Source: Neckera pumila
Lineage: Eukaryota; Streptophyta; Bryopsida; Hypnales; Neckeraceae
Direction of reading: 5' to 3'
NCBI GenBank assembly: GCA_963969595.1
Contig: OZ018417.1
Span: 14,510,501 to 14,574,500 of the forward strand
DNA: 64,000 nt
In this document: piece after piece, positions 46,302 to 58,500 of the stretch
Numbering within the stretch: the first letter of the stretch is position 1
Layout of the letters: every line of letters starts with the position of its first letter
Notes under the pieces: generated by a model
What the model saw: the letters and a program-made list of their open reading frames with translations, nothing else
Told to the model about the DNA's origin: nothing
The model's database searches: none
Program-made: the position numbers and the translations under genes

Positions 46302-49300
46302 ATGGCATGGGCAGCGAGCACACAGCTCTTGGGAGCCTGGGGCTTGTCTTTGTGCCACAGCATTCGCGAGAGCACTACTTTGCCGCAAGAGCGCAAGTTT
46401 CTAGGTGAAATTTCGCGCATCAATTCAAATTATCTTAGAAATTTATCTTCAATCTACGCCATTGGGATTTGCTAATGTCCAATTGCTAATGCTCTGTCAG
46501 TGAATTAGGCTCTCGTCCGTATTCACCTAAATGAGGCAAGCGAGCTCGCATTGTGCACCATTTTGCATTGATCACGCTACTTAACTACCGTCGTTTTCGA
46601 CTTGAGGTTTCAGATTGCTTGTAGGCCAGTTCTTAATTATCTGTTCGAATTCGGGGTTTAAGAAAGGTTTAAGGTTTACAATTCGCTTTTTAATGCGTAT
46701 GAGTAGAAGTTGATTTGGAGCTGCTAAAAGTTATCTAAGAGCTGATTAAAGCTTCAAAACTACTAATTATTGTTGTTATTCTCCTACTATGCCTTAATAG
46801 TAGAGTTTTTTAGAAACATGTACTTGAAGGTGACGCTTCTGGAATTTGCACTTTATGGTTTTATTTTGATCGGTATGGAATGATAGAAGGCACTCGCACC
46901 ACTCATTTTGGTACATCTTATGCTCATTACAGATGCGCAGAGGATTACATGCACATCGCGCAATTGTGGCCAAGAAAGAAGACCGAGAAATTCGTCCGGG
47001 AGTGGTCGTGATGTTCAGAGAATAAGGCAAAGCGCGGGTGCTACCAAGTGGACGCGCATAGAAGCCAAAGAACTGGGCGAAGAGAGAGCTGGAAGAAGAG
47101 ATAATGGTGACAATGAAAGCAGAGAAGCTCGTCGAGCTTTCATTCCAAGAACTGCGACTAACATTTCGTCTCACCGTGCAGGTATCGTCATTGAAAATCA
47201 CAGTTTTGATTAGAAGCAGAGTTTGTAAACAAGTGCCTTCTGGTCGAGAAATGGTCAAGAATTGACTGCCAATATGGGAACTGCTGTTGTTGTCATTTAG
47301 GTCAGGTTTTGTGTGACCTTCATTGGACTAAATTATGCATTATTGTTCGACTTTTTGAGGGACTGAGAGTGTCTCACCCTCCAATGTATGGCAGTGGCGG
47401 TGGTTCGGTTAATGAGGATAGAAGAAGGCGGAGCGTTTGCGGATGTTTTAAGTGGCGAGGGCGATAGTTCATGGGCAGATGAAATGGCTTATGTGGGCAG
47501 AACTTTAGGGTTTCGTGTCCCCGACCTGGAACTACGAGGTCGAAGATTGGTGCGAGAAGTTTGACACATTATAATTGATATCTGCGTTTATTCTTGTGTT
47601 TGAACATACACAATATGTGCCAAGTATATGCGTCACAGGAACCTCACCTGGCTGTATTCGTTTGTGAGTTTTGTGATCTTAGTCAAGCTCGGTGGATTCT
47701 CAATCACCTTCAAGTGAACTCATCTGAGTATTGTTTTGTGATTAGGTCACGGATATAGTGTCTGGAGTAGTGCGCTGGAAGAGATATTTGGATTTCTTGA
47801 TATTTTCGTTCTTCAAGCAAGATGTTCGAGACTATGATCGAATGGAGCCCCTTCTGCGCCAGGTGTCAATCACGTGCAAGTCCTTAATTAGCGAAGTACC
47901 TTGAACCTAGCATGTCTAATGTCTTTGTTCATTGTGAGTCAAATGTGTGTTGGATTCTTTTCTGAATCTGAAGTTGTCCCATGACAGATTCTTCGAGTTG
48001 GGCTATATGAGCTTATTAAGCTGGAGATGCCCCCATATGCTGTATTAAACGAGGCAAGTGCTATTAGTGCCGACACATTCTGAACTCCCACTAGAAATTC
48101 AGGTGTTGCATTGTGAGGAAGCCTCAAGGGTGGGTCAGACTGGATTTTCTGAAATAGATGGCGCCGAATGCTCAATCTAGTAGCACTTTGTTTGGAACTA
48201 TTTTAGTCTGCAGGATTTGTAGCTTCTGATTATCACCATTGGTAATCATTTGTCCACTTTGTGGCAATATCTGCAATGTTATGTCCCTAACGTGAGGCAG
48301 TTGGTGCAATTTCTTGCTGACCTCAGAAAACACATACCATATGTTTGCCATGTGATGCAGACCGTTCAGCTTGCTAAAGTGGCCCTCAGAGCAGGTGCAG
48401 GCAACATGGTAAATGGTCTCCTGCGGGCTGTTGTCAAACACCAGGTTAGTCAACAATGCACGAAATTATAAACTTAAGGTTTGATAATTCTTGCACATCT
48501 TGGAACGGCTTCTTGCGAAGATACTGCGCATATGATGACTTAGAAAGGATGTGCTTGATATCAAAGAATCAACATTTGATCAATGTCGTTGATTTCAATT
48601 CCGGATGTAAAGGTTGGTTGTATGTATCTTGCAGGACGTTGGGACGCTTCCAGTTCCTGTTCTGGAAGGGGATCAGCGCTCAAGGGCAAGAGCTTTGGCA
48701 ACAATCCATTCTCATCCCGTTGTAAGTACCGACCTCAGAGAGCGTGATTTGGAAATTTAGTTCAGTTATCTTGCTTCAGTTAACAGGTCATTCATTACCT
48801 GGGTGCTCAGTGGATGGTGCGACTGTGGCTCACCCAATTTGGGGAAGAGGAATCTGTGCGACTCATGGAATGCAATAATCAACGTCCTACATTTTCACTC
48901 AGGTCGGATACGATTTTAGCATTGAGTTGGATTGTGAGGGGTATTCTTTTGTTAACCTTGTTTGGTTAGCGACGTTTAATGTCGATTTTACACTTAATCC
49001 CTCTCTTTTGTTCCGGCGTTTCTACAGGGCGAACAGTGCTCGGGGAGTTTCAAGACAAGATCTTATTGCTGAATTAGATAAGCTTGAGGTTAGTAAAGAC
49101 ATTATTCTGCTGCAATCTAGAAATTTTGTGAATCTGGTTGTGCAATGCGGGGGATTTTTTTTGCTTGTACAATGGTTTTCAATATTAGTCAGGCAGAGTC
49201 TCAGGGTCCGTTTGTCCCCAGTAGACTAAGCGGCACGCTGGTTGGAATTGTTGAAAGCTGAGTATGTGTTGATGTAGTCCAAATATGTGAGTAAACACCT

Positions 49301-51712
49301 ATGCAGATCTCTTTCTTTCTTTCTTTTTTTCGCATGTTTTTTGCTGAATTATTATGTTATTGTGTTTGGGTTAATCGCATAACTATGTAGCAACTTTTTC
49401 ACACTTGCATCACAACATTATGTTAAGGCCATGCTTGTATGGCAAGTTTGTGACGGCAGTATGTCGTTGTCAAGAATATTCAGAGATACGCGTGTGCCTG
49501 AGGATATTCCGAAGAAGCCTTCTCGTACAATGTCAACATTTAATTGTTGAAAAATGATTGTCCAGGTTTCCCATGCGGAATCACCTTACTTGCCAGACTT
49601 TGTGAGAGTATCTATAGGCATGCAGGTGGGTACTCCGACCATGGTATACAGACAGTGCTTTTGGCACATATTTAATTAGGGTTTGATGTGACCTTCAACT
49701 CTTCAAAAGACTAGCACCGTATCCAGTTGATGTTTGAGTACATTCTGTGGTACTCATGAATCTCACGCTGGTTGGCAAAACACAGGATGTTCTACGATCA
49801 GGTCTTCTTCAGAATGGAAGTATCGCAGTTCAAGATGAAAGTGCAGGTAAGCCTTACCCTGCGAGGATGTTCTGGCTGATTTATTATTATATCCTACGGC
49901 TCCAATGGGTGACTTCTTATCCCATTCATGGTGCATTCGGACAGGAGAAAATGCTTAGGAGTTTGGAGACATTTTTGAGTTTTGGGAGATGTATCATTTA
50001 ATTTCCTGACCTGGTTAATTTTTCGCGGGAAGGACTTGTGGCTTCTGTGGTTGATGCAAAACCTGGAGATACGATCATTGACTGCTGTGCGGCACCTGGT
50101 GGGAAAGCCTTAAATCTGGCATCTCGACTCAATGGTCAAGGTATGAAATAATAATCTCAGTTAACAGTTTTCTGTAAATTATGTTCTTTGGATCACTGGA
50201 AGTATAGAGAAGAATGTGCTTCATGCTGGAGTAATTGCACGAATGGCGGTTTATTGTTAAGGTTGGTTTGTACTGTACAGGCAAGGTTGTAGCAGTTGAT
50301 GTGAACGAGGGACGATTACGCATACTCACAGAGGCTGCTCAACAGCAGGGTGTTGGAGATGTCGTTTCATCATGCCATTACGATCTTCGTGATTATGCGG
50401 TGAGTTTCAACCTAGAGAGAGTATCGTTTATTTATCCGCTAAAGCCCTTCCTCCATCTACTGTAGCTTCTTTCTTTATAGTTAGCATCTTTATTGGCCCA
50501 GCTCATGCTAACATAATATTTTACAAGAATCCTGTTATTCTTTGGAAGTCAGTGAGATCATCTGACACGGAAATACTCCATATACCGTCTCGTTTTTCTG
50601 ATAACGAGTTCCGGAATTGTCCTTACTTTGATTTATCAATCTAATCCTAAGAATTTCTTTAAGAATGCCTAATGTTTGTACTTGTAGAGTGGCGTCTTGT
50701 TCCTATTTGTTCGAAATTGGTTCAATAGTACAGCATTGTTTTGAACTTTTGTTACTTTTGAGAAATGAGTGCAGGCGAAGGCAGCGGGAACTGCTGATCG
50801 CGTCTTGCTGGATGCTCCGTGTAGTGGCCTTGGTGTGCTTTCCAAGGTTCATTCCATGGAAACCTAGTACTTTGAAAAATTGTGGAATTGCTTGCAAAGT
50901 CCTTATTTTGTACTCCGTATATCTTAATTCTTTCGTTGGCTTTGTTTCTGATGGTTACTGATTAAGTCTAGGAGACTGACGTTGATGCCCCGTTCTGCTG
51001 TTAGTATTGTTTGTATGTGGAATCATCATTGTCGCTTTAATCGTCTGTTCGAGTATTTTTTGGTTATAGTGTTGTAATTTTTGTTGTTCAGAGGGCAGAC
51101 TTACGATGGAGAAGATCACCTGAGGACATGTCGCAGTTGGCAGATCTGCAAGACTCACTATTGGACGCTGCAGCCTTGTATGGTTTCAATGACTTCCTCA
51201 CTCGATTTCTGTTGCTTGTTCCTTTGTGCAGGTCACATAAGCTTGAGACATTTGAAGTTTCTTGATTTTGAAGAGATACGTGTGAGTTTGCCACGGTAGT
51301 TAATGCATTTTTTTGGCTATTTTAAAATTATAGTGTTTGTTGTATTTTCTCTAGGTTGGTAAAACCTGGCGGTGTGCTAGTATACAGCACGTGCTCAATC
51401 GAGGCCAGTGAAAACTCAGAACGAGTTGCTGCTTTCCTCTCAAGGAATCAGGTGTGGCATATGTTTGGAATAAGCTCACTTCTAAGATTTGCAGAGATTA
51501 AAATCGTGCTACGTATGAAATTCCGTTGCCTGTGAGATAATAAACTCACAATGTTAGACTTTTAATTTGTGCAGGATTTCACTGCAGAGAATGTGCACAC
51601 GTATGTTCCACCTTCGGTGGTGTCCGCAGAGGGTTTTTTGGTCACCTTTCCACATATACATGGGATAGACGGTGCATTTGCTGCTCGGATGCGTCGAAAA
51701 GACGAAACGTAG
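46302..51712 (+). CDS. NusB + RsmB/NOP2/Sun rRNA (cytosine-C5) methyltransferase, plastid type
   Basis: S-adenosylmethionine-dependent enzyme predicted to methylate a cytosine in plastid 16S-type rRNA, like bacterial RsmB and Arabidopsis At3g13180. Seventeen exons: 46302-46404, 46933-47181, 47395-47549, 47746-47862, 47988-48053, 48361-48444, 48635-48721, 48811-48902, 49028-49088, 49566-49625, 49786-49846, 50033-50140, 50281-50399, 50775-50846, 51092-51177, 51355-51451, 51575-51712; all phases fit; 584 residues. The N-terminus MAWAASTQLLGAWGL looks like a targeting peptide. NusB-like RNA-binding domain about 115-240 (VRLMRIEEGGAFADV, VTDIVSGVVRWKRYLD). Methyltransferase from about 379: DCCAAPGGK (SAM site), VLLDAPCSGLG (Cys about 470), YSTCSIEASENSE (catalytic Cys about 520). 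Intron 5 has a GC donor (GAG/GCAAGT). No frame break. Confidence 0.95.
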
Positions 51713-53879
51713 TAAAAATGTAAGCCTAGAAATTCATTAATAAGCATGGGAGATTTGCTTTGACGGTAGAAAGGAGGTACTTCAAAGGATTAAACTCTCA
51801 ATTTTGCGAGATGCTCTAGTCAAACTTAGAAAGTATCGGAGGCTTTCCTGAGATGCAATTGTAATTGATACGGATCTATTCAGTAACTTCTAATATGACA
51901 AAAATTCTTTAGGACCGAGTCCGTTATCTTCACCACTTTTGATAATCCTCTAGGGGAGAAAATGACGGGGAATGATCGTTTATCTGTGCCCAGAGGAAGT
52001 GGCTAGCGAGGTAAAAGGCTCGCCTTGATAATTAGTCAAGGACAGAACACCGGTATTCAACAAAGAGATAAGAGTTGAGTTAGATGCTGAAAATACAACA
52101 CAGGCAAATAACGATGATGGAGTTTGAAGGGTTAGCTATTTTCAAAGAGTGCCACCATCAGCACCAAAAGCCTGCATTTCAAAAAATGAAACTCATAATT
52201 CATTTAGGGATTGAGCACAACAGTTGTTGAAAAACTGCACAATGAGCACACAAAATGTAGGATTCACATAATGACTCTCATTCTCAATGCATTTCTTCTG
52301 GAGAAATTAATGTAACTGCACCTAATTGCAACTTGACATCTACAAATTTTACCTAAACTGTACAACTTCCATTCATGGGGAGCCTAAGGTTGCTATCAGG
52401 TACAATTGTCTTGCATCACCATTTATGGTCATATATTTAGGTGGTGATATGCAAGTAAAGTCATTAATTGGCACTCAAAGTGTCATCAATCCAATGCGGA
52501 AAATGAGACACTAAATTTTTTTTAAATATTGTTGATTGGTATAAAATTAGAACTTAGGATTACTATCTTTGGAAGTATATCAAAATTTACTTGAAATCAA
52601 AAAAATATTATTTGGAATTAGACTTTGGATGATGGACTAAAGCCCATTAGAAGCAATCCAAAAGACTAAAAATATGATGTTCCACAACAAAGCGTATTCA
52701 AGAAAGAAAATTTATGAAAATGGTATGACATTTTAGCAAATATTGATAGAACGGCATATTGAAAATGCCAAAAATTGTGACATTCAATTGCCTTATAGAG
52801 CTCTAACAATAGGATTGGTATAGATCTGCAATTTCAATCAAGTGGTTGGAACCATACCAATTTCACTAAAATCACCACATTATGAGTTTATTGTATTTGG
52901 TGGTTGGAGTCAACAAAAGTATTTCTAAATATAAATGCAAAAATTCTAGGAAAATTGTTTTAAGAAAACAAACCATTTGTATGGAGGAAAAACAAATATT
53001 GTGGAATATTTCTACTTTTAAACATTTATCAAATTACTTTTTGCAGCTTTAATTAATTATTTAGTAAGAAGTACCAATTCTGACCACCAAGTAATGAATG
53101 TATTGTTAGTGTGAAGCAATTACCAATAGTAGACTACTCTTTTATAAGTCTTTTGTTCAAATTTGTGGATGAATGTACTCACTCTAAAATAATAAATAAA
53201 ACTTTGTTCATATTTTGGATGAATCTTCCCCATCCATCCGACTAGTGAATGACGATACCTTAAGCATTCCAAAGGATTGATTTTTTTGCTAGTGACATTT
53301 TTCAAGCTATGACAAAATAGAGCCTACGTCTCAAATTCACTTCAATGACATACAACCAACAATTGGATTACTATTCAATCTCAAAGAGAAATATCGCTCC
53401 AAAGAAGATTGTTTTCTGCACTATCCAAAGTAAATGAAATTAATCTTTGCTCACTTGGAAAATGTTTGGCAAAATGGAAGAAATACAGATAGTTTCAAAA
53501 AAAGAGGCTTATCTACCAATCCAGAAGTCCAAGTAATTTTTGTTTATTGTTTTCTCGCAATTGTTCAAGCATGTGGCCATTAAGGCACGTACACCCAATT
53601 CCGCCACAAATTGGTATTGTACCTAGTTACTATTGCTAGGTTGGTCAAATTTTCATATTATCTTGTTGGCAAGTGAAAGGGGGTTCCAACGCACTAGAGA
53701 ACACAACATTTAGATACTCTATGCAAAAGTTATTAAGGAACAAAGTTTGGTTCTAAAATGGTTTCATCTACATAGGTACATAATTGATTTTGAAGATGTT
53801 GGGAGAATATAGATGGTGGTTCAAGTTAAGTGGCACATTTGGGTGTACCTACCTTAGCTATGGTGGTATATTTTTCCTC
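51713..53879. other. 3' flank of the methyltransferase gene, then AT-rich repeats
   Basis: The first few hundred bases should hold the 3' UTR. From about 52140 the DNA is AT-rich with no supported gene. The open frames present are short and lack domains. Confidence 0.35.
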
Positions 53880-53883
53880 TTAA

Positions 53884-54843
53884 CCCTTCATTGCCTAAGG
53901 CCCGTTTGAGTTCCAAAACACCATTGCCTTTGAAGTCATATAGATTTATATGTCACTAAGTTATAGAGATCTTAACCACACAATCTTGTAGTGTATGTAT
54001 TGTAGATGGCGTGTATCAAATTTGGAGTCATTTGACCGCATAGATTGCAAGATTATAATGTTTTATTGTTGAAAAAGGATGCTGAAATTCTCCTAAAAAA
54101 AAATTTGGAGGTGAAATTTGATTCCTAAACCTACTCAAATGAAAAAACTTGAAACTATAAAGTGATTCAAAACTAGCATACAAACACATTGGTGAAAGAA
54201 ACTGCCATTAAATTGACTCATTGTATCTGTAAAATGGCTTGCAAATGTCAAAAAATAGCAAGAAAAGTTGCAAAAAACATATCTAAGCCTGAACCTCCTT
54301 CTACTAAAATGCTTCTCAATCACTCATTACTTCTTGGATTGATATGAAATTTTAACCACAAGAACTAGACTAGTATGCGCAACTTTTCAAAATTTTTTTT
54401 ATTGAAAATGGACACTATATGAAGGAGATATAAGCTGCCGAAGTTCACTATAATAAAAAAAATTCGGGATTTTGAACTCCGAATTGCTCCCATTTATTCA
54501 AAACAACTTGGATTGACATGAAAATTTTTCCACAATTAGAAGACTTCAAGGGGAGTATAACCCAACAAATTTTATTAAAAACAAACATTGGATGAAAGAG
54601 ATATAAGCCCCCAAAGTTTCAGCCTTCAAGTGCAATTTGTTGAACTCAAATTGAACTTGGGAACTTCGATTGGCTTTCAAGAAATCAGTACATCTTGGAT
54701 TGATCTGAAAATTTACCACATAAACTAGATGAAAGAGCGCAACTTTCCCAACAAGTTTTATTGAATTTGGACATCGGATGCAAAAGTTACAGCACTTTGA
54801 ATTAGACATGAGGACACTTTTGGTCTCCTACAGCGATGAGGGG
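53884..54843. mobile_element. TTAA-flanked piggyBac-like non-autonomous element
   Basis: TTAA lies on both sides (53880-53883 and 54844-54847). Ends: CCCTTCATTGCC (left) and CCCCTCATCGCTG (reverse complement of the right). The 960-bp body has no transposase. A second copy, split by a MITE, is at 43786-45060. Confidence 0.6.
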
Positions 54844-54847
54844 TTAA

Positions 54848-55546
54848 GCATTAGGCTTGCCCCTTATGTTTAAAAATAAATAAACCATTAAAAACCCTGC
54901 GGTCAAGTTTGCCTGCTGAGGTGGCACCAGTCATTAATTATCTGAGGCAAAAACCATCTGAAGTGGTACGGAAAGCCTGGTTGCTCTTTGTTTGACACTC
55001 TTGTGTTCGCTCCTCCTCTTTCCTTACGCGCTCTCCATACTGCAGGTCTTGCAAGAACAATAGCGAGCTCAAGGGCTTCTCCAGTGCTGTAGATGTGCAT
55101 CTCCGCCAGCTGCTGCCTGATCGCATCCGTAATCACCATGAGTTTCAAGCAACATCTTGCATTCCCCATTCGCTTCTGAATTTGGCGGAATTTTGCCGGA
55201 ATTTTGAAGAATTTTGCAGAATTTTGGGATACCTGTGGTGTGAAAAGTTAGAACTCATCTTCTCCGGTGTTTCTGTTTGCCCAAATGGGAAACAATTTTT
55301 GCCGTTTCTTGCCATGACAGCAATTCGAAGGGAGGATTCTTGCTAGAGTTTCTAGGTACTTCGGTTTCTAGTCCCACTGTCGGTGGAATCGGGACGAGCC
55401 CTCGCGTGTGGAAGTAGCAGGTTACGGCGGCTGGGTACGCTTTTGGATCATGAAATGGCGGAGAATCGTTGAGCATCTCATGTCAGGGTCAAAGCAGTGC
55501 GGTTCTTGATTAGGGCTGGATTTGGAAAAGAGTTGGGCATTACGAA
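54848..55546. promoter_or_regulatory. 5' region of the LysM receptor kinase gene
   Basis: Gene-like composition after the AT-rich repeat. It includes a short GAATTTTGCCGGAATTTTGAAGAATTTTGC run of repeats (55185-55220). Probable promoter and 5' UTR of the gene starting at 55547. The short frames on both strands show no domain. Confidence 0.3.
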
Positions 55547-58500
55547 ATGAGGCAGTCGGAGAACTCGCGGAATCAGCCATGGCCAACCACGAGTGTAGTG
55601 TTGGTGATTAGGGCCTTAGTAGTGCTGCAGTGTGCGTTTTGGGTTCCCTGGGAGTTTGGGGAAGCTGTGTGCGTGCCAGCGAAGGGGTGCGACACTGCCT
55701 ACGCTTTCTATCGAATAGCTACAGGCGAGAATTTGACTGCCATCGGGCAAAAGTTCCAAACGACGCAGGAGAAAATCAAAGATGCCAATCCAAATGTCGT
55801 GGATCTTAATTACATCAGGGCCGGCGATCCGCTGTACATTCCCTTTTCTTGCGATTGTGTTAATGATCAAATGTTACACAATTTCCAGTATCAGGTATGA
55901 CTTTCTGGGCCATTCTGTCTCCCTGATTAGGTCACTGCAGATGTTGGACTTTGTTTCGCAGCTTCTCCAATGAACGGTAGTTCTCTTAAACCGTGCAAAT
56001 AAGGATCTGATTGATGTGCACATGCCGAGGATTTTGAATAATCAAAGTCACTCTGGTGTCTTTTCCCAAAATCAGGCACATGACGATGCGTATTCTGACC
56101 TTCCTACCTCCTCGAAGCTTTCCATGAAAAGCTTAAACCCAAAACACTTTCCACAAATGAAATCCTAGCAAGTGACTGTTTACATTGAGTGAAATTTTAG
56201 AAGTATGGATTTTGTAACCAGGTCGAATTTGGGCATCTACCTTGCTGTAAGTCAATCAATTGTCGATGCGGTAGAGGGACTAGGAGCCGCTATCTATGAG
56301 ACTTCGAATTGATTGTTCGTGATTTTTCCAGGTCACAGGCGACGACAGTCTTGTTAGGATCACTGCCAGTACCTACCAGAATCTTACGCAAAGCACTTGG
56401 GTAGCGACGGCGAACAGTCTGGTTGATCCTAATTTCTTACCGGAGGGGCAGTTCTTGGTGATTCCAGTCAATTGCACATGCGATAACTCCGCCAGCTTGG
56501 ATCATTACCTTTTTCTTACATATGTGGTACTGGGAGGAACGGGTGGCAATCTGAGCGGCATCGCTTCGAATTTCAACACGAGTACTGAGCTTATTCAGAA
56601 ATTTAATCCAGGCGTTGCTTGGGACAACTCACAGCCTACGCAGTATGCCTTCATCCCACTGCCAGGTCCGAACAATGCTGCACTTTGCATTTCTTACAGT
56701 TTGTTGATAGCGGCTGGAACAATTCATGAATGGTGTCAGTGGTTTTGCGCATATCTTATTCACCGGTCAGTATTGGGTATACGCTGTTATTGTTGTGATA
56801 GTGAGTCTGATAATGGTTTGACTTTGTGTCTAATTCTGTGATCCCGGGTGACCGCAGACAAAAATTACAATCCTCCGAACGGGTGAGTTTGAATTTGTCC
56901 TCTGATGAAATTTGTTTTAGGCATGTGTGAAGTCTGTAGAAATATATTACATTTACATGGGGGTTGTAATTAATTATCAACTCTTGTCATCTCAGTTCAG
57001 TACGGTTTTTTTTGCACTGTAATTGTGAATGAGCGTGAGCTTATTCTAACATTTTTTAATTTTATTTGTGGCAGTGGCACAAGTGAGTTGGCGCTCCCTG
57101 GACTTCATGTCTTGACCCCAAGCCCTTTCAAGACTTCCATTTTACTTGGAATCTTGCTGATGAGGTCATCAGTGATTCATTAGTGATTTTACTAATGTCA
57201 TCAGCTTCTGCGTTTTGTCGAAGATTTCAAACCTAAAATTAATCATTTATAATCTGGTTCAGATATTTGTTCTGAGGTACTCTTCATGTCTATTCGCTTA
57301 CCCGAATGTTTTGGAGAGCCAGGTAATGCAGGCAGTTCCACCAATACAGGTACAATAGTTGGAGCCGTGATCGGAGGAACAGTTGTTTTATTCGGTGTTC
57401 TTGCACTTGTTCTTTACTATCTCTGCGTCTACAAACCGAAGAAAAAGCAAAGATTTGCAAATAAACTTTTCATCAAGAGTGGTGGGAATCATTCTGGATC
57501 CACCAGTGACTTGCTCAATATGCATTCATGTTAGTAACCCTAAATCCTTCGGAAATTCAATTATCCTTGAGCTATTTCCATATTCCATGTCATCCAACGC
57601 CATTCATACTCTTTTACAGTTTCCATATATTATGTAATTTTAAAGTGTTTATGACAAGAAATCTATAATCTAGCAATTCTCCTTACCGTATTATTGACAC
57701 TGGACCTGTTTGACATTGGAATGTTTCCGTGAACTCTCCCACAGCCTCAGCAAAGAAAGGCTCAAATCTTGGAAGTGCTTCATTCGACCCCATGGGGCAG
57801 GCAGATTACACTGTGGACAAGTCGGTAGAATTCACTTATGAGGAGCTGGCCAATGCCACTGACAATTTCAGTGTTGTTAATAAGATTGGAGAAGGTGGAT
57901 TCGCAGTGGTCTTCTATGGCGAGATACGAGGACAGGTCATCCAGGCTACAGCTCTCACTTTTCCTAGTCCTTTTACCTTCTTCGTACTTTAGGGAACTTG
58001 TTTCATGCTTTGTCATAGGATATGAATCTGTTGTATGTCTTGTGTCTATCCTGAAAGACCAAGGTAAAATGGTCTTGAGCTGTCCTCATCTCGACATAGT
58101 AGATATCGTTTAGTTGTTGCAGTTTGCATGGTAGTCGTAAGTTTTAAAACCGCCCGCTTTCACGTCTGTGCATGTGGCTGACCTAAGCTTTTGTTTTGCA
58201 CAGAAATTGGCCATTAAGAGGATGAACCTGCAAGCAACCAAGGAGTTTATGGCTGAGCTCCAAGTTCTTACGCATGTTCACCATACCAATTTGGTAACAA
58301 TTCTCCCCTTACCACTTTTGATGCTGCCGATGCTGTATCTGTGCTACTTTTCTTAACAAATATTAAGTTGAAGATTAAATATATCCTCCTTATCATTCCA
58401 GTGTGGATCCGGCTTGAAGTTCTGGGTTTATAGCTTTTAGATATCATCCACGGGAAGTGGTTGCGATCCCTCTGATTGCACGTGTTTTGAGTCTGTTTCA

